Shown here: one piece after another, positions 17,178-26,407 of the stretch
Layout: each line of letters opens with the position of its first letter
Numbering within the stretch: the first letter of the stretch is position 1
From: Methylibium sp965279545
Lineage (GTDB): Bacteria; Pseudomonadota; Gammaproteobacteria; Burkholderiales; Burkholderiaceae_C
Assembly: GCF_965279545.1 (NCBI RefSeq)
Contig: NZ_OZ257250.1
Span: forward strand, 1,240,001-1,304,000
Length of the DNA: 64,000 nucleotides
Reading direction: 5' to 3'
The notes under the pieces: generated by a model
The model's input: the letters and a program-made list of their open reading frames with translations, nothing else
The model's database searches: none
Told to the model about the DNA's origin: nothing
Made by a program: the position numbers and the translations under genes

Positions 17178-18697
17178 GATGAACAGGACACCTCCAGGGT
17201 TTGCGCCCAGTCGGGCGGAAACTCGGCACAGGCCGAGTGCTCTGGCTGTTCGTCGTACGGGCGCTCCAGAACTTTCAGCAGGTGCCTTGTCTCGCCGAAG
17301 TCGCCGGCCTGCGCGGCGCGGATCGCGTTCTCGCACAGGTGGTTGCGCAGCACGAACTTCGGATTCACGCGGTTCATTCGTTCGCCGCGCTCGGCGTCGA
17401 TGCTGCCTTCGGCCGCCAGCCGCCGCGCATAGCGCTCGGCCCAGGCGTCGAAGGCCGGGCGGTCGAGGAAGAGATCGCGCACCGCGCCCGGGTCGGCCGG
17501 CGAGTGGCGCGCCAGACGGCGCCAGGTGATCGTGTAGTCCGCCCGCTCGGCGGCCATCAGCGCGAGCCAGTCGTCGGCGAGCTGGCGGTCGTCGTCGCGC
17601 GCCGTGGCCAGGCCGAGCTTGCCGCGCAGCCGCGCCTCCAGCGTGCCGGCGAACACCGCCTTGTAGGGCTCGATGGCTTCGAGCGCCAGATCGCCGGTGG
17701 CCTCGGTGACTTCGCCGCCCATCGCGATCAGCGGCAGCATCGCCTGCGCCAGCGCATGCAGGTTCCACAACGCCACGCCCGGCTGGCGCGCATAGGCGTA
17801 GCGGCCCTGGTGGTCCGAGTGGTTGCAGACGTGGCCGGGGTCGAAGCCGTCGAGGAAGCCGAACGGGCCGTAATCGATCGTCAGGCCGAGGATCGACAGG
17901 TTGTCGGTGTTCATCACGCCGTGGCAGAAGCCCACCGCCTGCCAGTCGGCCATCAGCACCGCGGTGCGGCGCGCGACCGCCTCGAGCAGCGCGGCATAGG
18001 GGTTTGTCGCGTCGCGGCAGGCCGGGTAGTGGTGCTCGATCACGAAATCGGCGAGCGCGCGCAGTTCGGTGGGCAGGCCGTGGTGCGCGAAGTGCTCGAA
18101 GTGACCGAAGCGCACGAAGCTCGGTGCGACGCGCGTCACGACCGCCGCCGTTTCCATCGTCTCGCGCCGCACCGGCAGCGCTGATCCGACGATGGCGAGC
18201 GCACGCGTGGTCGGGATGCCCAGGTGATGCATCGCCTCCGAACACAGGAACTCGCGGATCGAGGAGCGCAGCACCGCACGTCCGTCGCCCATGCGCGAAT
18301 AGGGCGTGCGGCCACCGCCCTTGATCTGCAATTCCATCGGCCCGTTGGGGGTGTCGATCTCGCCGAGCAACAGGGCCCGGCCATCCCCCAGTTGTCCGGC
18401 CCAGACGCCGAACTGGTGGCCGCTGTACACGGTGGCCAGCGGCTCGCTGTCCTCCCAAGGGGGGCCGCCGGACAGGACCTCGAGCGCGTGCCAGTCCGGA
18501 CGGTCGGCCCAGTCGGCCGGCCAGCCGAGCAGGGCCGCGGCGCTGTCGCTGGTGGCGACCCAGTGCGGCTGTGGCAGCGCCTGCGCCGGCAGCCGGGTGT
18601 GGAAAGCCGGCCCGAGCGCTGCATAGCGGTTGCGCCAGCGCAGTGCGGCGGGTTTCGAGTGGGGCCGGTCGAGCACCGGACTTGAGTCGGCATGCAT
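17174..18697 (-). CDS. selO: SelO/YdiU family protein AMPylase (UPF0061)
   Basis: Pseudokinase-fold enzyme that transfers AMP to Ser/Thr/Tyr of redox proteins, 507 aa. Family motifs: SGHQFGVWAGQLGDGRALLLGE, the nucleotide-binding LQIKGGGRTPYSRMGDGRAV, GVMNTDNLSILG with the metal-binding Asn, and DYGPFGFLDGFDPGHVCNHS. The C-terminus is SCSS; in eukaryotic SelO a selenocysteine occupies this end, and here a cysteine stands instead. First gene of a minus-strand set with msrB directly coupled. The 120-bp gap to the divergent acyl-CoA ligase should hold both promoters. Confidence 0.93.
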   Translation of the reverse strand: MHADSSPVLDRPHSKPAALRWRNRYAALGPAFHTRLPAQALPQPHWVATSDSAAALLGWPADWADRPDWHALEVLSGGPPWEDSEPLATVYSGHQFGVWAGQLGDGRALLLGEIDTPNGPMELQIKGGGRTPYSRMGDGRAVLRSSIREFLCSEAMHHLGIPTTRALAIVGSALPVRRETMETAAVVTRVAPSFVRFGHFEHFAHHGLPTELRALADFVIEHHYPACRDATNPYAALLEAVARRTAVLMADWQAVGFCHGVMNTDNLSILGLTIDYGPFGFLDGFDPGHVCNHSDHQGRYAYARQPGVALWNLHALAQAMLPLIAMGGEVTEATGDLALEAIEPYKAVFAGTLEARLRGKLGLATARDDDRQLADDWLALMAAERADYTITWRRLARHSPADPGAVRDLFLDRPAFDAWAERYARRLAAEGSIDAERGERMNRVNPKFVLRNHLCENAIRAAQAGDFGETRHLLKVLERPYDEQPEHSACAEFPPDWAQTLEVSCSS

Positions 18698-18817
18698 GTC
18701 CCGCAGTCTAGCGACGCGACCTGCGCCTGCTGCCGTCTAGGGCTTACCCCAGCAGGGGCCTTGCATGGCGCTTTCTATGATCATCGGCTCTCGATCGCAT
18801 TTTTCGAAGGACCCGCG

Positions 18818-20452
18818 ATGGCACTGTTGATGGGGCAGATGATGCAGATGCCGTTGCTGATCTCGTCGCTGATCACGCACGCGGCGCGTCACCATGGCGA
18901 CACCGAAATCGTGTCCAAGCGTGTCGAAGGCGATCTGCACCGCTACACCTGGGCCGACGCCGAACTGCGCGCCCGCAAACTGGCGCAGGCGCTGGCGAAG
19001 CTGGGATGCGAGGCCGGCGACCGTGTCGGCACGCTGGCCTGGAACGGCTATCGCCATCTCGAGATCTACTACGCGACCTCGGGCTCGGGGCTGGTGTGCC
19101 ACACCGTCAACCCGCGCCTGTTCCCGGAGCAGATCACCTGGATCGTCAACGATGCCGAGGACCGGGTGCTGTGCTTCGACCTGAGCTTCCTGCCGCTGGT
19201 CGAGAAGCTCGCGGCGCAACTGCCCACGGTCCGGCACTTCGTCGCGATGACAGCCCGCGCCCACATGCCGGCGCAGACCACGCTGCCCGGGCTGCTGTGC
19301 TACGAGGAGCTGGTCGAGGCCGAGCGCGGCGACTACGGCTGGCCGAGCTTCGACGAGAACGCCGCGTCGAGCATCTGCTACACCTCCGGCACGACCGGCC
19401 ACCCCAAGGGCGCTGTCTACAGCCATCGATCGAGCCTGCTGCACGCGTTTGCCGCGGCGCTTCCCGACGGCATGGCGCTGGCGGCGCGCGACACCGTGTT
19501 GCCCGTGGTGCCGATGTTCCACGTCAACGCCTGGGGCCTGCCGTATTCGGCGGCGCTGACGGGCTGCCGGCTGGTCTTCCCCGGCCCTCATCTCGACGGC
19601 AAGTCGCTGTACGAGCTGTTCGAGTCCGAGCGCGTCAGCTTCAGCGCCGGCGTGCCCACCGTGTGGCTCGGACTCCTCACCCACGTCAAGCAGAACGGCC
19701 TGAAGTTCTCGACCTTCAAGCGCACCGTGATCGGCGGCGCGGCCTGCCCGCCGGCGATGCTGAAGACGCTGGAAGACGACTTCGGCATCGAGGTGGTCCA
19801 TGCCTGGGGCATGACCGAACTGTCGCCGCTCGGCACGCTGGCCCGGCTCAAGGCCCGGCACGAGAGCTGGCCGAAGGACGCGCAGCGCCAGCTGCTCGAG
19901 AAGCAGGGCAAGGTGCTCTACGGCGTGGACATGGCCATCGCCGGCGACGACGGGGCGTTGTTGTCCTGGGACGGCAAGACCTCGGGCGACCTGCTGGCGC
20001 GCGGGCACTGGGTGATCGACCGCTACTTCAAGCAGCAGGGCTCGCCGCTGCGCGAGGGCTGGTTCCCGACCGGCGACGTGGCGACGATCGATGCCGACGG
20101 CTACATGCAGATCACCGACCGCAGCAAGGACGTCATCAAGTCCGGTGGCGAATGGATCAGCTCGATCGAGCTCGAGAACATCGCGATGTCGCACCCGGCG
20201 GTGCACGAGGCGGCGGTGGTCGCGGCAGCACACCCGAAATGGGACGAGCGGCCGCTGCTGGTGGTGGTCAGGAAGCCCGGCGTCGAGCTCACGCGCGAGC
20301 AGATGCTGGCGCACTACGACGGCCGCATCGCCAAGTGGCAGATCCCGGACGACGTGGCGTTCGTCGCCGAAATTCCCCACACCGCGACCGGCAAGATCCA
20401 GAAGATGCGGCTGCGCGAGCAGTTCAAGAACCACCGGTTGCCCACGGCCTGA
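18818..20452 (+). CDS. Fatty acyl-CoA synthetase, AMP-forming (AlkK-like medium/long chain)
   Basis: Activates a fatty acid with ATP and CoA via an acyl-adenylate, 544 aa. AMP-binding motif YTSGTTGHPKGAVYSH at residues 188-203, HAWGMTELSPLG, and DGYMQITDRSKDVIKSGGEWIS. The adenylating lysine lies in the C-terminal TATGKIQK. Closest in feel to AlkK and other medium-chain ligases. I chose ATG 18818 because GAAGGA precedes it at 6 bases; the frame is open further up without support. First gene of the acyl-CoA cluster that runs to 27316. Confidence 0.9.
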   Translation: MALLMGQMMQMPLLISSLITHAARHHGDTEIVSKRVEGDLHRYTWADAELRARKLAQALAKLGCEAGDRVGTLAWNGYRHLEIYYATSGSGLVCHTVNPRLFPEQITWIVNDAEDRVLCFDLSFLPLVEKLAAQLPTVRHFVAMTARAHMPAQTTLPGLLCYEELVEAERGDYGWPSFDENAASSICYTSGTTGHPKGAVYSHRSSLLHAFAAALPDGMALAARDTVLPVVPMFHVNAWGLPYSAALTGCRLVFPGPHLDGKSLYELFESERVSFSAGVPTVWLGLLTHVKQNGLKFSTFKRTVIGGAACPPAMLKTLEDDFGIEVVHAWGMTELSPLGTLARLKARHESWPKDAQRQLLEKQGKVLYGVDMAIAGDDGALLSWDGKTSGDLLARGHWVIDRYFKQQGSPLREGWFPTGDVATIDADGYMQITDRSKDVIKSGGEWISSIELENIAMSHPAVHEAAVVAAAHPKWDERPLLVVVRKPGVELTREQMLAHYDGRIAKWQIPDDVAFVAEIPHTATGKIQKMRLREQFKNHRLPTA

Positions 20453-20605
20453 GGCCGCGGCGCTCTACCATGGCAAGCTCACGTGCAGCGGGCTTGCTTC
20501 TTCCGCGATGATCTGACGAAGATCGACGCCCGGCTCGCTGTGGGCGGAACGCGCCGAAACGCGCGACGCGACCTGCCGTGATCTCGACACCACCTTCTTC
20601 TCACA

Positions 20606-20821
20606 ATGAAAACCGAAAAACTGGACAAGCTGATCTGGGCTCTGATCTTCGGCGGCATGGCGCTGCTGATGCTCGGCCTGTGGGTGATCGATCGCAGCGC
20701 CGTGCTCGGCCACGGCCTCGCCTGGGGCGGTGGCGGCGTCGTGCTGGTCGGCGCGCTGCTGATCCGGGTGCGCTCGCGGATGCCCGCCCGTCCCGCCCAC
20801 GACGACAAGGGGCCGCCATGA
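20606..20821 (+). CDS. Small two-helix membrane protein, unknown function
   Basis: 71 aa with two hydrophobic segments (about residues 10-28 and 36-54), a charged N-terminus (MKTEKLDKLI) and a basic, proline-rich tail. No family recognised. Its stop overlaps the start of the next gene by 4 bases (ATGA 20818-20821), which supports it being real and co-translated. It lies 153 bases after the acyl-CoA ligase, so it may have its own promoter. Confidence 0.65.
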   Translation: MKTEKLDKLIWALIFGGMALLMLGLWVIDRSAVLGHGLAWGGGGVVLVGALLIRVRSRMPARPAHDDKGPP

Positions 20822-21102
20822 TCCGGCACATCGTCATCTGGACCCTCGAGGACCCGGCCGACGCACCGCGCTTCAAGGCCTTGCTCGACAGCTGCGCCGA
20901 CCTGGTGCCCGGCATGCTGGCCTTCGAGGTCGGCATCCGCGCGCCGGGCCTGGAGGCCAATGCCGACGTGGTGCTGATTTCCGCGTTCGCCGACGCCGCG
21001 GCGCTGGACGCCTACCAGCGTCACCCGGCCCACCAGGCGGTGGCCGCCCAGCTCGGCCCGATGCGCCGCGAGCGCCGCGTGGTCGATTTCGAGCGCGCCT
21101 GA
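20818..21102 (+). CDS. Dabb (stress-responsive alpha/beta barrel) domain protein
   Basis: 94 aa, a dimeric ferredoxin-like barrel of the Dabb family. Marks: MIRHIVIWTLED at the start with a conserved histidine, the FEVGIRAPG strand, DVVLISAFADAAALDAYQRHPAHQAV and VVDFE at the end. Family members include plant olivetolic acid cyclase and many uncharacterised bacterial proteins; the substrate here is unknown. It overlaps the preceding small membrane protein by 4 bases, so the two probably work or at least are made together. Confidence 0.85.
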   Translation: MIRHIVIWTLEDPADAPRFKALLDSCADLVPGMLAFEVGIRAPGLEANADVVLISAFADAAALDAYQRHPAHQAVAAQLGPMRRERRVVDFERA

Positions 21103-21184
21103 GGCGGCGCCCGGCGCCGCGCGCGGTGCGTGCCGGCGCCCGACTCGCGAGCTGCACTGTCCCCGTCCTCAATTCACCAGCCCC

Positions 21185-23164
21185 ATGAACTTGCCCCTCC
21201 TGCGTTTGCTGTGCTGCACCGTGCTGTCGTCGCTGTGCGCTGCGAGTCCTGCGGCCGATGCCGGCCCCGATGTGTTCCCGAGCTACGGCGACGCCGCCGC
21301 GGTGAAGGCGCGGTGCGATGCCACGCTGCGGGAGGTTCAGGCGCAGACACGGCGCATCGCTGCCGGCACCGGCCAGGGCGGCGTGCTGATCGAGCTCGAC
21401 CGCCTCGGGCAGCTCGTCGACGACCACCTGGGTCCGGTTTTCTTCCTGTCCAACGTCCACCCCACCAAGGCGGTGCGCGATGCCGCCGAAGCCTGCGAGC
21501 TGCGCTACCAGGCCTTCACCAGCCGGCTGTACCAGAACGCGAAGATCTACGCCCGCCTGCAGCGCTTGCGAGCGGGCGATGCGATCGACACCCAGATGCG
21601 CACGGACCTGCTGGCGAGTTTCGAGGACGCCGGCGTCGGCCTTCCCGCGCAGCGGCGCGAGCGCGCGCGCCTGCTCAACAACGAGCTCGGCCGGCTGTCG
21701 CAGGATTTCGAGCGCCGCCTGCGTGAGGACAACACCCGCGTGGCCTTCACCGACAGCGAGCTGGACGGCGTGCCCGCCGGCGTGTGGGCCGCAGCGCCAC
21801 GCGACCCGCAGGGGCGGGTGCTGCTGGGCCTCGACTACCCGACCTACTCGCCGGTCGTCGAGGGTGCCCGCAGCCCCGAGGCGCGCGAGCGCATCTGGCG
21901 CGCCTTCCAGGCCCGCGGCGGCCAGCCCAACCTGAAGACCCTGGCACGGCTGGGCGAGAAGCGCCGCAGCTATGCGCGCCTGTTCGGTCTCGCGAGCTAC
22001 GCCGACTTCACGCTGCGCCGCCGCATGGCGCAGCGGGTCGACAACGTGCAGGCCTTTCTCGAAGAGGTGAAAAGCGCGCTCGGCCAGCGCGAGGAGCGCG
22101 ACCTGGTCGAACTGCGTGCGGCCAAGGCGTCCGAACTGCAGACCGCGCCCGGGGCGACGCCGCTGAAGCGCTGGGACGTGCCGTACTACATCGAGCGCGT
22201 CAAGCGCGAGCGCTTCGCGCTCGACCAGAACAGCTTTCGCCGCTACTTCCCGCCGCAGGCCAGCGTCGACTTCGTGTTCGCGGTCGCCGGCCGGCTGTTC
22301 GGCGTGGGCTTCAAGCCGCTCGAGCAGACGCTCTGGCATCCCGACGTGAAGGCCTATGCCGTGGTCGACGCCGCCAGCCAGCGCACGCTCGCCACGCTCT
22401 ACCTCGACCTCTACCCGCGGCCCGGCAAGTACGGCCATGCCGCCGTGTGGCCGCTGCGCGGCTCTTCGACCTGGAGCGGGCAGCTGCCGACCGCTGCGCT
22501 GGTGACCAACTTCGATCGCCAGGGCCTGACGCTCGATGAGCTGGAGACCCTGCTGCACGAGTTCGGCCATGCGCTGCACGTGACGCTGTCGCACACGCGC
22601 TACGCCGCGCAGGCCGGCACCGCGGTCAAGCTGGACTTCGTCGAGGCACCGTCGCAGATGCTCGAAGAATGGGTCTACGACGCGCAGGTGCTGGCGCTGT
22701 TCCAGCAGGTCTGCGCGACCTGCGAGCCGGTGCCCGCCGACCTGCTGGAGCGCGCGGTGCGCTCGCGCAGCTTCGCCAAGGGCCTGCAGTTCGCGCGCCA
22801 GCACCTCTACGCGAGCTACGACCTCGCGCTGCACGACAAGGATGCACCGGAACCGATGGCGCTGTGGGCCCGCATGGAGAGCGCGACGCCGCTCGGCTAC
22901 GAGCCCGGCTCGCTGTTCCCGGCCGGCTTCTCGCACGTGGCAGGTGGCTATGGCGCGGGCTACTACGCCTATCTCTGGAGCCTGGCGATCGCGCAGGACC
23001 TGCGCACCGCCTTCGCTGCGAACCCGCTGGACGCGAAGGTCGGCCAGCGCTACCGTGAGGCGGTGCTCGCCAACGGCGGCCAGGCGCCGCCGGCCGAGCT
23101 GGTGGCGCGCTTTCTGGGCCGTGCGCCGAACAACGCGGCCTTCTTCGAGTGGCTCGAGCGTTGA
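21185..23164 (+). CDS. Secreted M3 family oligopeptidase
   Basis: Zinc oligopeptidase of the thimet/OpdA family, 659 aa. The first 24 residues look like a signal peptide (MNLPLLRLLCCTVLSSLCAASPAADA), so it probably acts in the periplasm, unlike cytosolic OpdA (PrlC). The zinc motif is H458-E459-F-G-H462 in LLHEFGHALH, with the third ligand Glu near residue 487 in FVEAPSQ. The C-terminal region GYGAGYYAYLWSL forms the substrate wall in this family. It sits between the Dabb gene and the thioesterase gene; its link to acyl-CoA metabolism is unclear. Confidence 0.9.
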   Translation: MNLPLLRLLCCTVLSSLCAASPAADAGPDVFPSYGDAAAVKARCDATLREVQAQTRRIAAGTGQGGVLIELDRLGQLVDDHLGPVFFLSNVHPTKAVRDAAEACELRYQAFTSRLYQNAKIYARLQRLRAGDAIDTQMRTDLLASFEDAGVGLPAQRRERARLLNNELGRLSQDFERRLREDNTRVAFTDSELDGVPAGVWAAAPRDPQGRVLLGLDYPTYSPVVEGARSPEARERIWRAFQARGGQPNLKTLARLGEKRRSYARLFGLASYADFTLRRRMAQRVDNVQAFLEEVKSALGQREERDLVELRAAKASELQTAPGATPLKRWDVPYYIERVKRERFALDQNSFRRYFPPQASVDFVFAVAGRLFGVGFKPLEQTLWHPDVKAYAVVDAASQRTLATLYLDLYPRPGKYGHAAVWPLRGSSTWSGQLPTAALVTNFDRQGLTLDELETLLHEFGHALHVTLSHTRYAAQAGTAVKLDFVEAPSQMLEEWVYDAQVLALFQQVCATCEPVPADLLERAVRSRSFAKGLQFARQHLYASYDLALHDKDAPEPMALWARMESATPLGYEPGSLFPAGFSHVAGGYGAGYYAYLWSLAIAQDLRTAFAANPLDAKVGQRYREAVLANGGQAPPAELVARFLGRAPNNAAFFEWLER

Positions 23165-23179
23165 GCGAGGCGAGATGCG

Positions 23180-23635
23180 ATGGACTTTCCGGTGCACATC
23201 CCGTTCGTCGAGCGGCTCGGCTTCGAGCTGCTCCGCATGGCCGACGGCGAAGCCGAGCTCACGGTCCGCGTGCGCGACGACCTGCTGAATTCCTTCGAGG
23301 TGGCGCACGGCGGCCTGACGATGACGCTGCTCGACGTCACGATGGCCCATGCCGCGCGCAGCGTGAACCGGGCGCAGGCGGGCCTCGGTCCCGGGGTCGT
23401 GACGGTCGAGATGAAGACCAGCTTCCTGCGCCCCGGGGAAGGCCAGCTGCGCTGTCACGGCCGCCTGCTGCACCGCACCGCGACGCTGGCCTTCTGCGAG
23501 GGCCGCGTGCTGACGGAGGACGGCTCGCTGTGCGCCCACGCCACCGCCACCTTCAAGTACCTGCGCGCCCTGCCGGCGGGCCGGCGCGAACCCCGGTCGC
23601 TGCAGCGCCGCCTCGGTGGCAGCGGGTCCGACTGA
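23180..23635 (+). CDS. Hotdog-fold acyl-CoA thioesterase (PaaI-like)
   Basis: 151 aa hotdog-fold protein of the PaaI/YigI type that hydrolyses acyl- or aryl-CoA. Visible marks: the NSFEVAHGGLTMTLLDVTMAHAA helix with HGG and the catalytic Asp, VTVEMKTSFLRPG strand, and the LCAHATATFKYL ending. It starts 15 bases after the peptidase gene. In this cluster it could recycle CoA or clear dead-end acyl-CoA. The basic tail after residue 130 is not part of the core fold. Confidence 0.85.
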   Translation: MDFPVHIPFVERLGFELLRMADGEAELTVRVRDDLLNSFEVAHGGLTMTLLDVTMAHAARSVNRAQAGLGPGVVTVEMKTSFLRPGEGQLRCHGRLLHRTATLAFCEGRVLTEDGSLCAHATATFKYLRALPAGRREPRSLQRRLGGSGSD

Positions 23636-23662
23636 CCGACGAGCACGCGAAGGGAAACGGCC

Positions 23663-24682
23663 ATGGACCCGATCAACCAGCAGATCCTGCTCGTCTCCCG
23701 GCCCGAAGGCGAGCCGACCGTCGACAACTTCCAGCTCGTCGAAACGCCGCTGCCGGACCTCGGCGAGGGCCAGGTGCTGGTGCGCCACCACTACCTCTCG
23801 CTCGACCCCTACATGCGCGGCCGCATGAACGAGGGCAGGAGCTACGCCCAGCCGCAACCCCTGGGCGAGGTGATGATCGGCGGCACGGCCGGCGAAGTGA
23901 TCGCATCCAGGCATCCGGACTTCGCCGTCGGCGACGCGGTCGTCGGCATGGGCGGCTGGCAGCAGTACCAGCGCGTCGATGCGAACCAGCGCGGCGTGCT
24001 GAAGAAGGTCGACACGACGCACATCCCGCTGTCGGCCTACCTCGGTGCAGTGGGCATGCCGGGCGTGACCGCCTGGTACGGCCTCACGCAGATCATCGCG
24101 CCGCGTGCCGGCGAGACGGTGGTGGTGAGTGCCGCGAGCGGCGCGGTCGGCGCGGTGGTGGGGCAGCTCGCCAAGGCGCGCGGTGCGCGTGCGGTGGGCC
24201 TGGCCGGCGGCCCCGAGAAATGTGCCTACGTGAGCAGCGAGCTCGGCTTCGACGCCTGCATCGACTACCGGCAGCACCCGGATCTGAAGTCGCTCGGTGC
24301 GGCGCTGAAGGCCGCCTGTCCGAACGGCATCGACGGCCACTTCGAGAACGTCGGCGGGATGATCCTGGACGCGGTGATGCTGCGAGCCAACGCCTTCAGC
24401 CGCGTCGCCTTGTGCGGGATGATTGCCGGCTACAACGGCGAGCCGATCCCGATGCACAACCCCTCGCTGATCCTCGTGAACCGGATGATGCTGCAGGGCT
24501 TCATCGTCAGCGAACACATGGCGCTGTGGCCCCAGGCGCTGCAGGAGCTGGGCACGGAGGTCGCGAGCGGTCGACTGAAATACCGCGAGACCGTCGCACA
24601 GGGCCTCGCCAGCGCGCCCGAAGCCTTCCTCGGCCTGTTGAAGGGCCGCAATTTCGGCAAGCAGCTGGTCAAGCTGGTCTGA
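23663..24682 (+). CDS. Zinc-free NADP-dependent oxidoreductase (MDR, PTGR/CurA-like)
   Basis: Medium-chain dehydrogenase/reductase of the leukotriene B4 dehydrogenase/CurA group, 339 aa, which reduces the double bond of enones such as 2-alkenals and enoyl ketones. The N-terminal part has SLDPYMRGRM typical of the group; the Rossmann part has SAASGAVGAVVGQLAKARGA. Zinc ligands are absent. The ATG at 23663 follows AGGGAAACGGCC. It lies inside the acyl-CoA cluster between thioesterase and dehydrogenase. Confidence 0.9.
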   Translation: MDPINQQILLVSRPEGEPTVDNFQLVETPLPDLGEGQVLVRHHYLSLDPYMRGRMNEGRSYAQPQPLGEVMIGGTAGEVIASRHPDFAVGDAVVGMGGWQQYQRVDANQRGVLKKVDTTHIPLSAYLGAVGMPGVTAWYGLTQIIAPRAGETVVVSAASGAVGAVVGQLAKARGARAVGLAGGPEKCAYVSSELGFDACIDYRQHPDLKSLGAALKAACPNGIDGHFENVGGMILDAVMLRANAFSRVALCGMIAGYNGEPIPMHNPSLILVNRMMLQGFIVSEHMALWPQALQELGTEVASGRLKYRETVAQGLASAPEAFLGLLKGRNFGKQLVKLV

Positions 24683-24695
24683 TCCGGAGCAGGCG

Positions 24696-26381
24696 ATGCA
24701 CGGGGACTGGCAGACACACGAGGTCGACAACCAGCCGCCTGCGTTCAGCGACGTCGATCTGTTCGCGTCGAACCGGCCGCTGCGGGAGGCGCTCGCCCGG
24801 CACGCCACGGCGCTGGACACGGCACCGCTCGAGCGGCTCGGCCGGCTGGCCGGCAGTGCCGCGATGCAGGGCCACGCACGGCTCGCCAACGTGCACGCGC
24901 CGCAACTCCGGACGCACGACCGCCAGGGTCGCCGCATCGACCAGGTCGAGTTCCACCCGAGCTACCACGCGCTGATGACGGCGGCCTGCGAGGCCGGACT
25001 GCACGGCAGTCCGTGGGCGGGTGGTGCGCACGCGCACCTGGCAAGAGCGGCCGGCTTCATGCTGTTCACCGAGCTGGAACCCTCCGTGCTGTGCCCGGTC
25101 TCGATGAGCTATGCGGCCGCGCCGGCGCTGCGCGCGAACGCGGCGCTGTTCGCCGACTGGTTCCCGAAGCTGACGCACCGTGCCTACGACCCGCGTTTCC
25201 TGCCCTTCGAGCGCAAGGCCGGCGTGACGATGGGCATGGGCATGACTGAAAAGCAGGGCGGCTCCGACGTGCGCGCGAACACGACACAGGCCACCTTCGA
25301 CGGCGACGACGCCTGGGGCCGGCGTTACCGCCTCGTCGGCCACAAGTGGTTCTTCTCGGCGCCGATGTGCGACGCCTTCCTGGTGCTGGCGCAGACCGGG
25401 TCCGGCCCGAGCTGCTTCTTCCTGCCGCGCTGGCTGCCCGACGGCAGCGTCAATGCGGTGCAGTTGCAGCGCCTGAAGGACAAGCTGGGGAACAAGGCGA
25501 ACGCCAGTGCCGAGGTCGAGTTCCAGGACGCGCTCGCGTGGGGGGTCGGCGAGCCGGGGCGCGGCGTGTCGCAGATCCTGGAGATGGGCATGATGACGCG
25601 GCTGGACTGTGCGCTCGGCACGGCCGGACTGATGCGCCAGGCGCTGGCGCTCGCGGTGCACCACTGCCGTTGGCGCCATGCCTTCGGCCGCCCGCTGGTC
25701 GAGCAGCCGCTGATGCGCAACGTGCTGGCCGACCTGGCCCTCGAAAGCGAAGCCGCCACCGCACTGGCGCTGCGCCTCGCACACGCCTTCGACGCCGACC
25801 CCGGCAATGCCCACGAAGCGGCGATGCGCCGGCTGCTGACGCCGGTGGCGAAGTTCTGGATCTGCAAGCGCGGCAGCGCCTTCGCGCAGGAAGCGATGGA
25901 GTGCCTGGGCGGCAACGGCTATGTCGAGGAGGGCGGCGAGGGCGTGATGGCGCGCATCTACCGCGAGATGCCGCTGAACTCGATCTGGGAAGGGGCCGGC
26001 AACATCATGGCGCTGGACCTGCTGCGGGCACTGCGCCGCGGCAGCGGGGACGGTTCCATCGCGGCGGCGCTCGCCGCCGAACTCGCGCCGGCGCGCGGCC
26101 AGGACGCCGCGCTCGACCGGCTGATCGACGGGCTGCCGGATCGCATCGACACCGCGAACGAGGAAAGCGAGGCCCGGCGGCTGGCGCGCGACGTGGCACT
26201 GGCCGTGCAGGCGGCGCTGCTGCAACGCCATGCGCCCGCCGTTGTTGCCGCAGCGTTCTGTCGTGCGCGCCTGGGGGGCGAGGGCGCGCCCGTGTTCGGC
26301 CTGCTGCCCGCCGGCATCGACGCCGGGGCACTCGTCGAGCGCGCGCTGCCCGATGAGCCGCGCGAATGCACCACTCCGTAA
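24696..26381 (+). CDS. AidB-like acyl-CoA dehydrogenase
   Basis: FAD-dependent acyl-CoA dehydrogenase family protein of 561 aa, closest in layout to AidB. It begins THEVDNQPPAFSDVDLFASN, which is the AidB signature start, and has EKQGGSDVRANTT (substrate/flavin loop) and ECLGGNGYVEEGGEGVMARIYRE. In E. coli AidB is induced on alkylation damage and binds DNA with its C-terminal domain; here the neighbours suggest possible acyl-CoA work instead. No ada gene is adjacent. The last 50 residues contain a CRARL basic stretch of unknown role. Confidence 0.88.
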   Translation: MHGDWQTHEVDNQPPAFSDVDLFASNRPLREALARHATALDTAPLERLGRLAGSAAMQGHARLANVHAPQLRTHDRQGRRIDQVEFHPSYHALMTAACEAGLHGSPWAGGAHAHLARAAGFMLFTELEPSVLCPVSMSYAAAPALRANAALFADWFPKLTHRAYDPRFLPFERKAGVTMGMGMTEKQGGSDVRANTTQATFDGDDAWGRRYRLVGHKWFFSAPMCDAFLVLAQTGSGPSCFFLPRWLPDGSVNAVQLQRLKDKLGNKANASAEVEFQDALAWGVGEPGRGVSQILEMGMMTRLDCALGTAGLMRQALALAVHHCRWRHAFGRPLVEQPLMRNVLADLALESEAATALALRLAHAFDADPGNAHEAAMRRLLTPVAKFWICKRGSAFAQEAMECLGGNGYVEEGGEGVMARIYREMPLNSIWEGAGNIMALDLLRALRRGSGDGSIAAALAAELAPARGQDAALDRLIDGLPDRIDTANEESEARRLARDVALAVQAALLQRHAPAVVAAAFCRARLGGEGAPVFGLLPAGIDAGALVERALPDEPRECTTP

Positions 26382-26407
26382 CTCCAGATGAACGAGGATC
26401 GAGCCGC

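Noticed and set aside
20873..24937. Open frame of about 1350 codons antisense to the peptidase-dehydrogenase cluster
   Set aside because: It runs across several real genes and has composition typical of a GC shadow.
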